Of a stretch of 64,000 bases of DNA, positions 1-13,472 are shown piece after piece. Each line of letters opens with the position of its first letter. Within the stretch, counting starts at the first letter, position 1. The position numbers and the translations under genes are program-made. Source of the DNA: Undaria pinnatifida (Eukaryota; Sar; Phaeophyceae; Laminariales; Alariaceae). The stretch spans positions 4,402,859 to 4,466,858 of the forward strand of contig JABAKD010000016.1 of the NCBI GenBank assembly GCA_012845835.1, given 5' to 3'. The notes below the pieces were generated by a model, which was not told the DNA's origin, did not search any database, and saw only the letters and a list, made by a program, of their open reading frames with translations.

Positions 1-417
1 CCTAAGCCCTGCTACGCTCTGCGTCGAAAACCCGCCATGTCTGCTTCTTGGGGCGTAATTTACGGCAAGCTTTCTCATGTCACGTTTCGTCTATTTTCCC
101 CCCAGTGCCGGGGACAAATGCTGCGGTCGAACGTATACGGTGTCATTTCCCAGGGACGTTCGCCGCGTTGAGCGCGCACTCAGAGCTGTGATTTATCCCG
201 AGCGAACCCCCCCCCTGCTTCGGGGCAACAGGCCTCATCCAACCCACTAACTTGTACTGAATGTCGGGCGGTCGCGCCTAAAGAATATCGCAGGTGTGGA
301 TACCAGGTCCCCTTCTCCTATATTGTACCGACTCATTACACACGAGATCAAGGTCACCAAAGGTCCCCCACTCTCCGTTCCGCAAAATACCCGAAATACG
401 AAAACACTTCATCACAC

Positions 418-3400
418 CTTTCCCTCTAGATCTGCCTTGAAGCTCTCCGCCTGGCGACTGTTATTTCTCAACCGTCGCGCTATCTTGCGTTTCGTTTCGT
501 TGTTCTTGGATATGGCGGCGCACAGCTGCTCGCACTCCCTCCACGTCTCCCTCATTTCCGCCGGGGGCGATGGAGCGTTGCCGCTGTTAATAGTGTCACC
601 GCCCGCCGCCTTCTTCCCGCCTCCCCTGCCGGCCGCCGCCTGTGCCGCCTCCGCAACGGCTTCTGCCCACCCCCCTCTTCTCTCTAAACCTATAACAATA
701 GTCCCACGGACGGGGGTGGGGAGGGGAGGGAGGGGGGAGGGTGAGGGGGGGGGAGGGCGGGGGGGGGCTAGAGGGCGTTCCCTTAGATGTGTGCCTAGCC
801 TACTTGGGTGTCCGCCGACGTTGTGAGGCAAGAACGTGTTCGATATCCTATTCCGTGTTGCATATTGAACAGCGTTATGTTATAAGGCTTAGTTTGGGTA
901 AGCTATTGGTTAACCTTTTGCAAGTGGTCAAACGGACTAATACCCCGCTAATTCTTAACAAATGGCGTCGTCGACAGACCATAGGTTTTTTGGGTCGTGG
1001 GTTCAAATCCCACATCCACCATAATAAACTTTTTCAGACTTTTCCCATGTCGAACTTGGAGAATATTCTCCCTGGTATACCCAGGAAATGAAACCGCTTG
1101 GATATTGACAGGTCCGCCCGTATATCCGGCCGACCTGCTATCCCGCCGTTTCAGGGGGGAGAGTGTTATAAGGCTTAGTTTGGGTAAGCTATCGGTTAAC
1201 CTTTTGCAAGTGGTCAAACGGACTAATACCCCGCTAATTCCTTAACAAATGGCGTCGTCGACAGACCATGGGTTTTTTGGGTCGTGGGTTCAAATCCCAC
1301 ATCCACCATAATAAACTTTTTCAGACTTTTCCCATGTCGAACTTGAAAAATACTCTCCCTGATATACCCGGGAAATGAAACGGCTTGGATGTATTGACAG
1401 GTCCGCCGGTATGTCCGGCCGACCTGCTATCCCGCCGTTTCAGGGGGGGAGAATGTTATAAGGCTTAGTTCGGGTAAGCTATTGGTTAACCTTTTGCGAG
1501 TGGTCAAACGGACTAATACCCCACTAATTCCTTAACAGTGAGCCTGTGGATAACTACACGGGTTAGTTGAGATAGTGGCAGTCACTGCTGTATGGCGAGG
1601 ATAACTTGTACTTCTCTGTTCTGTCTCTGTTCGGTCGAATGAACCTGTCGTTGACGTCTGCGAGTGATCCAGAGCATATGGAGAGGGAGACACGCTGCCG
1701 AAAGTAGAAAATACTATCGATAATCTCATCGCGTATCATCTCACACAAAAAGCCGTCGTGTGGGACACAGGAAACGGATGTCAAGAATACTGTAAATCGG
1801 CCCTGGTGCGACACCGTGCCGGAGGGGGCGGAGGAGACGAGTAAGAATGCATTGGTATACACATATATAATCTCCTTGCCTTGTAGTGCGTCGGCAGCCG
1901 CCTGTTGTGGAAGACGTCTTCCGCCGTGCCACTCCACCAACTCCAGCTGCCGCTTTCCTACCTAAGTCCCGATCGAACGCCGCATGTTAGAGGGGAGGGG
2001 GGGGGGGGGGGTACTCATTTGCTGTTGGTCATACAGTAGTTATTTGACCATTAACCACCTATCCCGTTCGAGACGGACCAGGTTCAAAACTTACTGCAGA
2101 AGTGCGTATGTGTACAGAAAGTCCAAAGTTTCGTCTCACCTCTATGCTATTCTGAACGTTTTGATCCTCCAGCTCGATGAGTGACCGCCGCAGCTGCATC
2201 CTCTCCCGGAAGTTCTCGACGATCTTCTCCCTCACCTGCTCAAGCAGTTAAGACACCTGGGCTGTGAGATCGAGAATTTCGTCCAAGCTTCTATTGCCAA
2301 GCTGCGTGCGATGCTGCTGTTCGATCGCGCGTGCCAAGGGGCGTTTTGAACCGCATACGTTGCGGGTCGTTGTCGCAAAAAACGCCCGATCGCAGTTTCG
2401 TCCAATCGGAAATGCATGTCTCGTCTACTGCAGAATTACACGAAAAAAAAAAAGAAAAAGTACCGGGTACCGTAGCCATTTCCAGGTATGGTATTTTAAG
2501 TTGGATGACTTACTAAGCCTCTACACCACGGTACGAAATAGGCTATAGGTCGCAATGTGCAACATGCCTTTTCCTAAAAACAAACAATGAATTAGTTTTT
2601 TTAGCCAATAAAACCCTCACGAATGCTATATTTCTATATATTTGTATGTATCGTCTCCGAAACAGATACCCGTCCTATAATAACCCTATACCAAGTATAC
2701 TACTATATTATGCAGCTTTATATCGGGGTTCGCCGGCGATTCAGATGTCGGAAAGAACGGGGATGCTCGAGAACGTGAGGCCCTACACGAAATGTAAAAA
2801 CACGTCAGGGACACCTAACGCTCTGCCCGTTTAGCTCATCAATTGGAACTGCTATTGTTTGCACACCTATCACGCAACGTTTTGAAACGTTCCCGTCGCC
2901 ATAAGGAACCCGCCCAAACACTCCTAAGCCGCAAGAGTAATACTTGTAACTCCTTCTGTGGTCAAATTGTGCGCGTTGTTGATTTTCTGTCGACGGCAGC
3001 GAACAGAAAATCCGGCTTTATCGATCAAAGATAGGGGTCCTCATTCTTGGGCGCCGTGTAATATGTACGCCTCACAAGGCGCTTCGCTCCGCGGGCGGCA
3101 TCCGCCCGCTACGCTACCTCAAGTGAGAAGCATCAGAAAAAATGTGTTCGCACCCCCGTGCATGGCATGCTGTACAATACCTCTTCGACGAAGTCCTTAT
3201 CCTTAGAAGAGGACGCCACGGTGTCCATAACCGCAACGGACGAGGAAGCGGAAGTCATCGCACTTTTTGAGCCCTTCCCCGAACCAACCCCAATTTTTGT
3301 CGACCCACCCTCCGCTATCGTCGATACAGCAGTGGTGCCGGCACTGGCATCGTTACCGTCGCCAAGACCGCTTCTTTCGTCGTCATGTGGTTCGTGCAGC

Positions 3401-6400
3401 AGCCCTCCTTGGGTGCCTCGCTCGCGTGAGCCGGTTGCTCGCCGGCGCTCACGGTCCTGGGCGGTTGCGCGAGGTTCGTGGGATAAGGCCCGGTGCACGC
3501 AGGAATAAGAGCAAAAGGTTGAGTGCAGCTGTAGCTTTTTAGTTGCCATGGTGTTTGTCCTGCGGATAGTGTCGATTGGCTTTTGCCGTGTGGTAGTATT
3601 ATGTCGTTTGGTTGTCGTTATCGTGCGGCTGTTCGCTACTTAGTTGTGGCCATGTGTGTGGCTGATGTCATGTAGTAACCTTCTTTAAGCGGTGCAGCAT
3701 CGTGCATTCTGACCAAGAACGGGCATGAAAGAGACGCCGGGGATCGTGAACCACTGTTTCACAGCCTATTACCAAACGGAAAAGCTAGTTCCGCACAGTT
3801 CAACAGTCAGTCGTATATACCTCGGGGCGACTGGTGCCAGCTGAACCCTCGCTGCTTTGTCCTCGGGTGCCTCTGACGAGCTGGTGCTTGAGTCGAGTAA
3901 TTTCTGTGCGGAGACTTCCAATGAGATTGACGTACTCGGAGATATGGTGGTTCACGTCGAGGGAATTGCGGGTGGCGTTCGTCTTGATGTTTTTCGCGCG
4001 GTTGGCGTACTTCAGCGTGTTGAGCGTTTCTTCGAAAGACGACGAGGCTCCGCTATTATTTCGCGTTGCGCACGTGCAGGAGGCGGGGGGGGTGGGGGGG
4101 GTGGTCAGCACGTCGTTTGGTGGCGTGCTAGCTTCAGCATGTTCAGCGTTTTTTTTAAAGACGACGAGGCTCCGACCTTGTTTTTGTACGTGCGCAGACA
4201 GGAGTGTGTAAATGATTAATCCGGGGGGGGGGGGGGGGGGGTAGTCATTTAATGCATAACCATAGTCTTAACAACATAGACCCTCGCATCTCTACAGTGT
4301 TGGGTCAAGCGCGGGAGCGGGCAGTTCGACGGTGTACCTTATGTTGGCGATCATGACGGTCCGGCAATTCCCTCCTAGCGAGTCTTTCAGCAATCGAGTC
4401 AGCTTGGAATCCCTGACGAACAGACAGCGGCGGTACGCGAGAGGCGCCGGTGAGAGAGGAGACGGAGATCAAGCCCTGGGGGGGGCGGCCGGCTAAGCAA
4501 ACGAAAAGCAAATAGGCGAAACGCAACTAGGCGTACAGTGTGCATGCCATGCACGTCGCGTTGAACGTGTAGGTTGGTCGTCCAGTTTTGGCCGGTCAAG
4601 GCATTTCTAGAGGGTGGTCGGAGCATGCAAGCCACGCCCTTTCTTCCACACAGTCATCGATACTTTACGGCATTGGGAGGTATGTGAAAAAAAAAACTCT
4701 GTCGTGTAAGCGTTTCAGCGAGTTTTGGCTCCATCTCGGGTATACCTCAACCTTGACCGGGGACAAGGACGTGGTCCCACTCTGTACTGAAGTATAGGGA
4801 CCGTTGGGCTATTAACATGAAGATAAAACGATCCTTACATTCCCGCCCGAATAGATTGTATATGCACGGATTGGCCTAAAATAAGATAAAAGCAGCCTTG
4901 CTGTGTGCAATTTAACCCGTGATATATTGTTTCACTGTTGTAGGTCGTAGTGTGTCGGTGGGGGTGACAATCACTAGATATCTTCCACCTTCGAGGGGGA
5001 CGATATCAAGTACAAGTTGACTGGGGGACAACCACAAACGCTGCTCACCCTTCACTCCGACACACATTGAGCCCCCGCCGCCCCCGTCCCCCCTCGACCG
5101 CCATTGTGACAGAAGAAAAAGAAGAAACCCGCGGCGTGGTAGCATCGTTCGTTACCATTATGACACGCCATGGACAGACCATGATCTGGATTATCTAGAT
5201 CATGTGTATGTTGCTATCATATGTTGTGCGGGATCTCTAACGTACGTACAGATCCAAAGTAGAAAACCTTGTGCTAGATCATTCAGGTCATCCCGCATTC
5301 ACCCGGCATTATTATCTATAGGCCAGCGCAGATCATATAGCCCAGGGAGCTATTTGCCCTGAAAAGCATAGATAATATGTATGATCACTCAAAGGACCTG
5401 ATACTTCCAATGTGTGCGTTGATATCGTTGTGCTTCTCCCCAGCCAACAACGTGCAGCATAAGTTTCAACATCGATCACTCACAACCATTCCTAGGAGAA
5501 GAAAAGGGAAACCAAACAACCAAACGAAAAGAAGGAAACCTATGCACCCAATCTAAAGTGTCTTTCTGTGACAGCTTCCGACTTAGCATCGATCTAATCC
5601 GCCTGGTTTCGCTGTCGAGCGACGACGGGTGGGGAAAACTTCGCGCTTGACTTTTTGTCGATTTTGCTTGTACCAGGATATGGCAATGACAACGGTTAGA
5701 TGACATAAGGAAGTTCCATTAGTAGATTGGATACATCGTAGCAGGATATTGGGATGTCGTGATTTGCAACGTGAGTTCGGTCTAGCGCCCGACCTCTCTT
5801 CTGTGCTTGGCTCTACTTTTGTGAACGGCCATTATGACTTAATGACGCTCACGTGGTTACACAAGATGGGCACTCAATATATACAATGATATGTTTGTGT
5901 ATCTACCTGTGAACCCACTGCCCCAGCACTGTCCTCCACGAGGAAACCCCGTCACGCTTCAAGGATCAAGCAACATTTTTTTTCTTGTCTGACACAGCAG
6001 AAAGACATCTTAACCCTAGCGACGTTTTGTTTTTTGTCTGACATCGCAGAAAGCCGGCAACTTACCGATAGGGCACAAACTGTCCTTTGTTGCCTCTCTC
6101 CCCTAAGGCGTTGATGCAGTTCCCCAAGGCTAGCAAAGAGCGATTGATGTTCGCGCCTTCAACCAGCCTCACACCTCTGTTCTGCGTGGCGGCCGCCCTG
6201 TGTTCAAATTAAAATACATGTTGAAGTCCGTTTATTTCGACAATGAACCCGTGAGCGGCGCGCAGGGGGGGGGGGGGGGGGGGGCGACGGGCGGGAGAGG
6301 GTAAACATGTTCATGTGTTCTGTTTTTTTTCCCGTGACGTGGAGAGGCCGGTTACGTCTAAATTGAAATCACAGAAAAATCATTGTATGGACGTACGGGT

Positions 6401-9400
6401 TCATCTCGAACAAACTCGGCCAGCTCGGCGAGCGGCCTCGCAGTCAAAACTCGGAAACATGGTGATGTATGGAGTACCCACTCTGGATGAAAATGTTCTG
6501 TCCATAGCGCCACCGTCGGGGCCTTTTTCTTCGAGTACCCAACGACCCTTACATTTTTACCCAGAGTGGTATGGTTGTATAACTCAAGCACTTCGGACAA
6601 TGTGTGCCCTCCTTTCGCGTGCCGTTCTCCAGTGCGAACGCGGTAAACGATCACGGGCTGTCTGCCACACGACTATCCTCCCCACTTGTCACCTTTCACT
6701 TCCAGCGAGGTCAACGAGGCTCAGCTTTCCGATATGCGTCCGTGCGACAGTCCCTGGGGCTATATCGCGGCTCTCAACCACCACCTGAAGGGCAGGCGAC
6801 AGGCCAGAAGGGGAAGCGCAGGTTAAAGTTTGTACCAGGCTGTTAACCACGCACCCGTTCAGCCTCACGACCGCGCAGGACACGCGCGAACGAAACACCG
6901 GCGGTGGTCACAGAATATTCAGCGCACAAGAACATTACACTCGGCGGCCGAAAAAAACGGGGAAAAAAGAGGAGAACAATCGCACCGGGTACAATCGCAC
7001 AGGGTACTTCGCTGTTTCCGTCGGTTGTAGGTTCCATCGGTTGTAGGTTGTAAGCCCTGGTAATCCCTGTCTATAGCATTTGTTTTTTGGAAACTTGCGT
7101 ACGACAGTTACACCGTGTTAAGTGTGGCAGTGCGGGGGTGAATCCTTTAATTAACTTCTACCTTTTAGAGAGACGGTGCTGTAGGCGGCAGTCAGCGCAA
7201 GCGTACGAGCGGCCCAACTGATAATGACATAAGCACATACGTACAACCTGACCGTGTAAAGCGGAGCGGATTTTATCACACCAACCACCTACCTGGAGCA
7301 CCGCGTGAGAGCGAGATGAGACAGCATTCGCTTTGGTGGCCTGCTGCGTTCGGCTAAGGTTTCCTTGACGAAGGAGGCCCATTATTTCTTCCGGGGTTCG
7401 CGCTTCAACTTCCGCGAGCCCCGACACCGTCGGACCCTTAAGGACAAAACCGAATGGCAGGTTCACATCGGAAGATAAGCTTTGGACTGTAGTGTGTTGG
7501 TCGTTGGAGGCGTCTGTTTCGCGGGGGTGGGCCTCAGAAAATGGCGTACCTTGCAACCTTGTATGGTCAACGAAGCCCACAGCCTTAACAGTGATTCGAA
7601 TGTACGACAAGAAATTACCCTCGTGCCATCTCGACAAGAAATGTTTACGGTGCCGTCAGCTTTCGTGTGAAGTATAACTCACAGTCGCTTCGTGAAATGT
7701 CATGATAGAACGTGTTGGCGTTCGAAGGTAGGGAGTATGGTGCTAACATCATGGGAGGGGTGCGGGTTATGCCGCTTTGCCGCGTTTCGTAGCTAAAACC
7801 AGCAACGAGGAACAAATACGCCGCAGGGGTGCTCGCCTTGTCAGGTCGACGTGTACTTCATGGACTACAAATACATTTGGTAATAATAATCTTAATATGA
7901 TAGCTGATGTCTCTCAGGTCGCGGTACCTTAAATAGTGGGACATTGTTCGCACGATTATGACCCAGAAAAAAACAGCAGCCGCCTGTACAAAGGTATGTG
8001 GTGCCCGCAGTTTACTCGTTGGCCAGTTGTGTGGGTCAGAATCGTCCAAACAACATTATGCGAACAAAAACACTTTGTAAATGGAGTCACGAGGCTTCGC
8101 GGCTTGATTCAACCCTTCCACTGGTTCAAAAATGGTTCCATACAATTTTCAAGTGGTTTTTCTCCCCCAAACGCGTGGGTGCAGTTCTAAATGGATTGAC
8201 CAAAAGTCGCTTGAAAGGGAGGAAGGGCGTTGCCAGCTACTGCCCACCTTGATAGGGTCCTCCCGTAGGTCCAGAAAATCTCCTGTGTCATTCAAAAGAT
8301 CGCGAATGTTCTCGTTGTACACCTGCGCAACTCGTTCGTTTCGTTGGAGGCATCAGAATGGACAGAGAGGCGGTCGGTACTGGTGGAGCATTGCCTTCTT
8401 ATATTCATGAATCGCACGTGAATGGCGTGACGTTTTTTTTTTCCGTTTGTGTCATCTTCGACCAGGGGCGAAGGAGTTTTTGTTACATACAGATAAATTT
8501 GTTTCAAAAATGACGACGGAAAGGCACTTGCCCGCCAAACGGTATATCGTCAGGTACATCACCTATGATCGGTACACACGCTGGTCAGTCGGACTCGGTT
8601 TCTCTTGTAGTCCAAATCTGCAGGAGGAATCACCTGCTCGGCAAACCCAACATGATCCGCCTTGTGGCGTGGTGTGGTGATCCTGATCAAAGGCTAGCCG
8701 GTTGAAAAACTGGTGATGTATTGGTCATCTTTCTCGCCTATCATAGGATAGCCGGTTTTGAAACTTGCGATGTATTCACATTTTTCTCGCTTGTCAAAGG
8801 GCAGCCGGTTCTAAAACTGGCGACGTTTCATTATCGCCTTGGTGCAAGTCTGGTTCGTCGCGGCTTATGGCAAGTGGTTTATTTGTGTGCTCACCTCAAG
8901 GAAGGAAACGGTGACAGAATATCGCCTTCCTTGGGCCTCGCTCGCCTGAGGCACAGTAGGCAAAGGCAAGGCGTGCTAAGGTCAGCCCTATTTAGTCGAT
9001 TACAGCGATTCCAGACGGAATACGGGAGCAAGGGTACGATCACACGAACATAATCACAAGACACCTGCAATCCCCCCGACACCCTGTTAACCCCTAACCC
9101 CTGTGCACACCACTTGGGAAAAAAGTTAAACCTTTTGTTTTTTCGTGGTCAAAGAGTTACTTGTATTGGCCGTTCCTCAGCAAAACACGGTAACATACGC
9201 ACACGGTTGGGCATTTCACGAAAAAAAAATACATGGTGCACACGTTTCTATCCGTAACGTGTTTACCACACGTTTCTATCCGGAACGTGTTCGCCTGGTT
9301 CGATATCCATTTCTGAGATGCACACACCGTGATCGTGTGTGTGCATGGGCGCAGAATAGAACGAAAAACAGCATACGTACAACCTGGACGTCGGCGAAGC

Positions 9401-12400
9401 GCGGGGGTGAACCAAGTAGTCAATTTCCACCCTGAAGGAAAGTAGGAAAAAAAAAAACATAACCATAAATATAAGGAACGGAATACGAATGCAAGACCTT
9501 GAATATTTTCCGACGTCGAAGCAGACGACACATCTTTAAACCTCGCTAACGCTCACCCTGTACTGCTGTTTGAAGAGGTCCTGTAGCGTAAGGACCATGA
9601 TGCCCTCGTGTCCCTCCTGGTCGTTGCCGATCATCGTGTAAGTCTTGCCCGCGCCGGTACATCCATAAGCGAACACCGTAGCGTTGAAGCCATCAAGAAC
9701 ACCCTGAGTATTGGTTTCAACGGCGACAAGAAACACTCTGTATAGGAGGCGAAAAATAGACCTATAGTCTACTACGGTACGATGTACACCTCGCCTGAGG
9801 AACTTTTTCAGCACCAACCAACCGACCGAGAGAAGAGTTGTAAACCCACGGGCTATTAATAGATATCTATCAACAATATCACTTTGTAAAATGCACGCAG
9901 GACCCCGATGAACTAGGTGGTTCTTTAAATTGATGGTAAAAAAGAGCTGCCCATATCCGAGCAAGCGTTTAGAGCGCTCATCGTGCAGATATTCCAGCTG
10001 ACACAACGCCCCAGCTATCAGTACAAGCCGGGAGAACTATGATTAGTCTTCTGCGCGATCAGAATGGCGGCAGGTTTGCTGTGACAGCTTTCGTGTATTA
10101 TCGCTACCTATCGGACCAACGCATGCCAAATAGTTGTCATTCTAGGTCCTCTTGGGCCGCGGGTGACGCAACGCCACTCGATGCCTTCCATGCCTCTCCC
10201 CGGTTGTTGTGCTAGCTATCACTCTGGACAGTTAGCTGTTTCTCTGGACGGAAATACAACGACCGTTGGTGTGTTAATAGGAATATCCAAACGGTATTTA
10301 CCTTTCCGTCCAAAGTGGTCCCAGCTACGATCTTACCTGAATGAGAAACTTGGAGGTGTTTTCGTAGACAGCCCTCTGGGTGGCATTTGCGTCGAACACG
10401 TAGTCGAAAGCATACCTGGAATTCGCGGTGGAAAACAATACTCATGGTCATGGAAGAAGATGGAGGCCCTACGAGAAGCAACTAAACCCGTGGCACTTTC
10501 GGGAGTGTGTGTCCGCTTATGGTAGATGCATCCTCTTACACAGTTGCCGCGGTGGTCCCGCCCAGCGAACGGATAAGCTTACAAGCCACCTGTCGGTTGT
10601 GCCATGAGTGGCGCCTGGGCCAGTGGCTGAAAGACGTCCTGAAGGTTGGTAGTGTTGCCTAACTATTAATAGTTAAACAAAAGCTACTAGATACTGGTAT
10701 GTGCGTACCAGTATATAATTTGAGTGCTGCACAGCAGTTCTAGAGAAGAACAGAGCGACAGAGCGGAGCCATCCTTGAGGTGTTGTCCTACGTTGAGGTA
10801 AAAATGCGCAAGCCGCAGGTAATAAACAAGTATGTTTTACCTACTCTAGCATCCTTTGTACGTCTCGAGCCTGCGTGCATACTTCTCACCAGCACCAGCA
10901 TACACGGACTATGTTTCTAATGTTATCGAATGCGGCATCGGAAATGCCGTTGTAAGGGTGATGCGATCTGCGTCCCAAGCGGACCTAGCGTATGGGGCAG
11001 AGGACCTATACCAGCATATGGTACACATGCGGAAATGACTTTGTGTTGAAAAAAAACTGGTTCGTGTGGCAAAACGGTGCCAGTACGTAAGCACGAGGGC
11101 GAGGCAAGGCTACACGACGCAGCACGAACCTTTTTTCTCGCGTGCGGTTAACTCGAAGGGGGTCAACCTCCTGGTTGATCTTGGCAGGGTCCATCAAAAC
11201 GACAACCCTATTATCCAGAACCTGTATGATGCCGAATGCAAGGGGTTCACTCGAAGTCAATAATTCACCAAATGAAATATCAACCATTAATGTTACAGTC
11301 GCATCGTCTCATCCGAAAGTGGGAAGTACATTACATCTTGAATTATTAGGAGTTAATATAATGTTAGGCGTTGTATCGTAATTTTGCGAATGTGTCAATC
11401 GGGGGCCGAGTTTTGTCAGATTTCTTGATTGGCTAATTATGGTTCGAACGCGTCTCATATCGCTTCGTTGCGGGCCCTTGACTTTTTGGTTTGTCTGCGT
11501 TTCTGATCTCGAGACCGCGGTTGTTATGTTAACGTGGGGCGGATGGAACGCTCGAGCATATAATGTTTTGCAAGCATGCAGGTGCGCCATGCTTCGTTCA
11601 GCCGGTCGAATAAGTGGTTGACGTGAAAAAAAAACTCCCCAGCATTGCGCCAGGATGCTGTGTTCAAAGTTAAAGCACCTGAAACCCTACCAAACCCATT
11701 CACCATGTCGTCCTTGAGGAGAAGTCCGCCATTTGTCGGGGTACGCCAAAACACGTCCACATAAGTGGAGGCACGCTACCACCCCTACATTGGTCTGGAC
11801 TTCGGGAGAAAAGAACCAAGGCCATATTTTAACGGGAGACGCTCCGCCATCACCCTTGGCGGAGGCGTAAATTTTCCCGTTTACGGTCGCTGACGTCCTT
11901 CCGCGCGCGCGTATGTCGTCGCGTTTGCCGCTTCTAGGGAAACACAGATATGCTTCAAGCTCCTACTTGAAATCTCGAGACAAGCCGTAGATTGAATTGT
12001 GGACGTCTTGTAGCGGTTAGCCTCACGTTTGGAGTGAACTTTGTTCTATGTAAGCGGCGTAAAGTTTATCAGGCCATGCGAAGGGCATCCGGTCGATGTT
12101 TTCGTGTTTCTCCTTTGGGCTGACGGTGAAAGCTCGACGGAATAATGCCCTTCACACGGATGCCACACGTACGGCTGATTGTCGGGTTGTAACCTGATCG
12201 GAAAGCCCGGCCAAAACCGAGGTTATACGTCAACCCAAGCTGGGCTTGATTTGTTGTAGTATATAGAACAGCGCTCGCAGTCAGCAAAGGCACCATATTC
12301 AGACCAAGGCTACTAGTAGGTAGAAGGGATGTTAATACATGTCAATACTCTCATTTCTACTACCGGAGTTTATCCACTCACACGGGTGACTCTGTACCTC

Positions 12401-13472
12401 ATCGACCAAAAACACTCTAGCTTACATTTTAAGGCGCAGCGTAGGTTACCATTCCATTGCGGTATTCATATAAAAAAATTAAAACCGCACGAAAGCTCAA
12501 GACTGCAAGCGAACAGAGGGGTTACTCACGCGAATGACACCGAGCCACTGCAAAAAAAAAACAAAGTGACCTCTCCTACCGTAGCCTGGGTCTTTGGTTG
12601 AAACCACATCGGCATTTTGCGTTGAAGCGCGATTGGATATATAGTCGGCAAAAAGCGAGGTCGTCTAGACTAACCCACACGGCTTACGTTTCGATCATGT
12701 AGGGCGGCAAACGCTCCAAACAGTACGGAGGGGTTCCGCTCACCTTCGCAACTTCGACTTGCTCTCGATCGTGCTTCAGCAGCGGTCTCAGTCTCACGGC
12801 CACTAGCGTATTGCTTTGCCCAGCCTGCATGCGAAACTTATGGTCTTCCGTACCACTCTCAGTCCGCCCCCCCCTCTCTCCCGCCTCCCCGCGGCGAACC
12901 CCGCCCCCCGCGCGGTGGTCACCGCCGAAGCACCCATCCCCTCCACCCCCGCCTTCGCCAGTGGACGACCCGAACGAAACCTGAGACGACGCACGCCGCG
13001 GTCGCGTCCTCCCACCTTCCCCCTTTCCCCTCCCGGTGCCTCCCTTCACAGAACCAGCGGTAGCGTCCGTACCCCCCCCCGCCGTGGTTGCCGCGGCGAT
13101 TAAGTCTGATGTTGACCGTTTCCTTCCTCCTCCTCTCCTTTCGCGCGCTCTTCTACCACCGATAATCTGTCCCGCGTCCGAAGGTCTCCTTGTAGCCGGC
13201 GGCGGCGGTTGTTGTTCGTCGACTGCCCTGCTTGCCGAAGAACCCTGCCCTAGTCCTATCGCATCACCCCCCCCTCCCCTAAAGGACCTCGAGTTGTCGC
13301 TCGGCGCCCCAATGCTTCTAGTACCACCGACGACGCCGACGCCTCGACTCGGCCCGTCAAGCGCGCTGCCTCTGACGGTTTTTACGGTTGCGGCGGCCGA
13401 TGTTATGCTGCCTATTCGGGGCCCGGCCGGGAAGCCTGCCGCCCGGGATACGGCGGGTGCTGATGGGACCAT
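418..13472 (-). CDS. Kinesin-8 family motor protein (KIF18/KIF19/Kip3-like), 15 exons, 3' end not in window
   Basis: Plus-end-directed microtubule motor; kinesin-8 proteins regulate microtubule length in spindles or cilia. Exons (window coordinates, transcribed high to low): 13472-12744, 11221-11130, 10415-10337, 9703-9557, 8945-8895, 8322-8248, 7436-7293, 6784-6693, 6197-6066, 4412-4338, 4052-3821, 3456-3181, 2235-2140, 1961-1880, 683-418. Phases join throughout, giving at least 856 residues. Residues 1-219 are a Gly/Ser/Arg-rich extension with basophilic sites (RKRSTS, RRASS). The motor starts near [11 protein letters not shown] (220). P-loop GCTGAGKT is at 314-321, switch I NAVSSRSH at 428-435, switch II DLAGSE at 464-469, then [11 protein letters not shown] and [15 protein letters not shown]. 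The neck is [10 protein letters not shown], followed by [18 protein letters not shown], which is typical of kinesin-8. Exons 13 and 15 encode charged coiled coil. The start is the first in-frame ATG after a stop 39 codons upstream, in a good context (G at -3, G at +4); Met215 is an alternative. Exon 14 uses an apparent GC donor and is the least certain. No stop codon is reached before 418. Confidence 0.88.
878..1537 (+). mobile_element. TRIM-like element, LTR-internal-LTR-internal-LTR
   Basis: Three near-identical 83-84-bp terminal repeats (878-960, 1164-1247, 1454-1537) begin tgttataagg and end cttaaca, so they have TG..CA ends with TGTTA/TAACA inverted tips. They flank two internal segments of about 205 bp. 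Each internal segment starts, two bases after the LTR, with tggcgtcgtcgacagacc, a plausible primer-binding site, and ends in a G-rich polypurine tract (aggggggagag) abutting the next LTR. Total unit size is far too small for protein coding. This is the plan of terminal-repeat retrotransposons in miniature; the third LTR suggests LTR-LTR recombination. Inside each internal segment is a tRNA-like 3' half with the B box ggttcaaatcc (1000-1010 in the first). The element lies in a kinesin-8 intron. Confidence 0.8.
6265..6284 (+). repeat. Poly-G tract of 20 bases (kinesin-8 intron)
   Basis: Upstream (in gene sense) of exon 9 of kinesin-8, whose acceptor is at 6198-6199. In the kinesin-8 transcript this is a poly-C tract. 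Confidence 0.85.
8687..8848. repeat. Degenerate tandem repeat of about 55 bp, three units (kinesin-8 intron)
   Basis: agccggtt.aaaac.ggcgatg recurs three times, each followed by a tttctcgcctatca-type block. Non-coding; between kinesin-8 exons 5 and 6. Confidence 0.7.
12425..12600 (+). repeat. Dispersed repeat family A, copy 1 (kinesin-8 intron 1)
   Basis: Blocks cgcagcgtaggttacc, attccattgcgg.attcat, aaagctcaagac.gcaa, cgcgaatgacaccgagccac and gtagcctgggt occur in the same order in copies at 21730-22020 (inverse) and 33960-34140. Non-coding and short; a MITE or SINE is possible, but no terminal repeats or pol III boxes were established. Confidence 0.55.

Noticed and set aside
984..1022. Functional tRNA-Leu gene
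   Set aside because: Only the 3' half (T arm and acceptor 3' strand) is present. No matching 5' acceptor strand or anticodon arm; repeated inside each TRIM copy.
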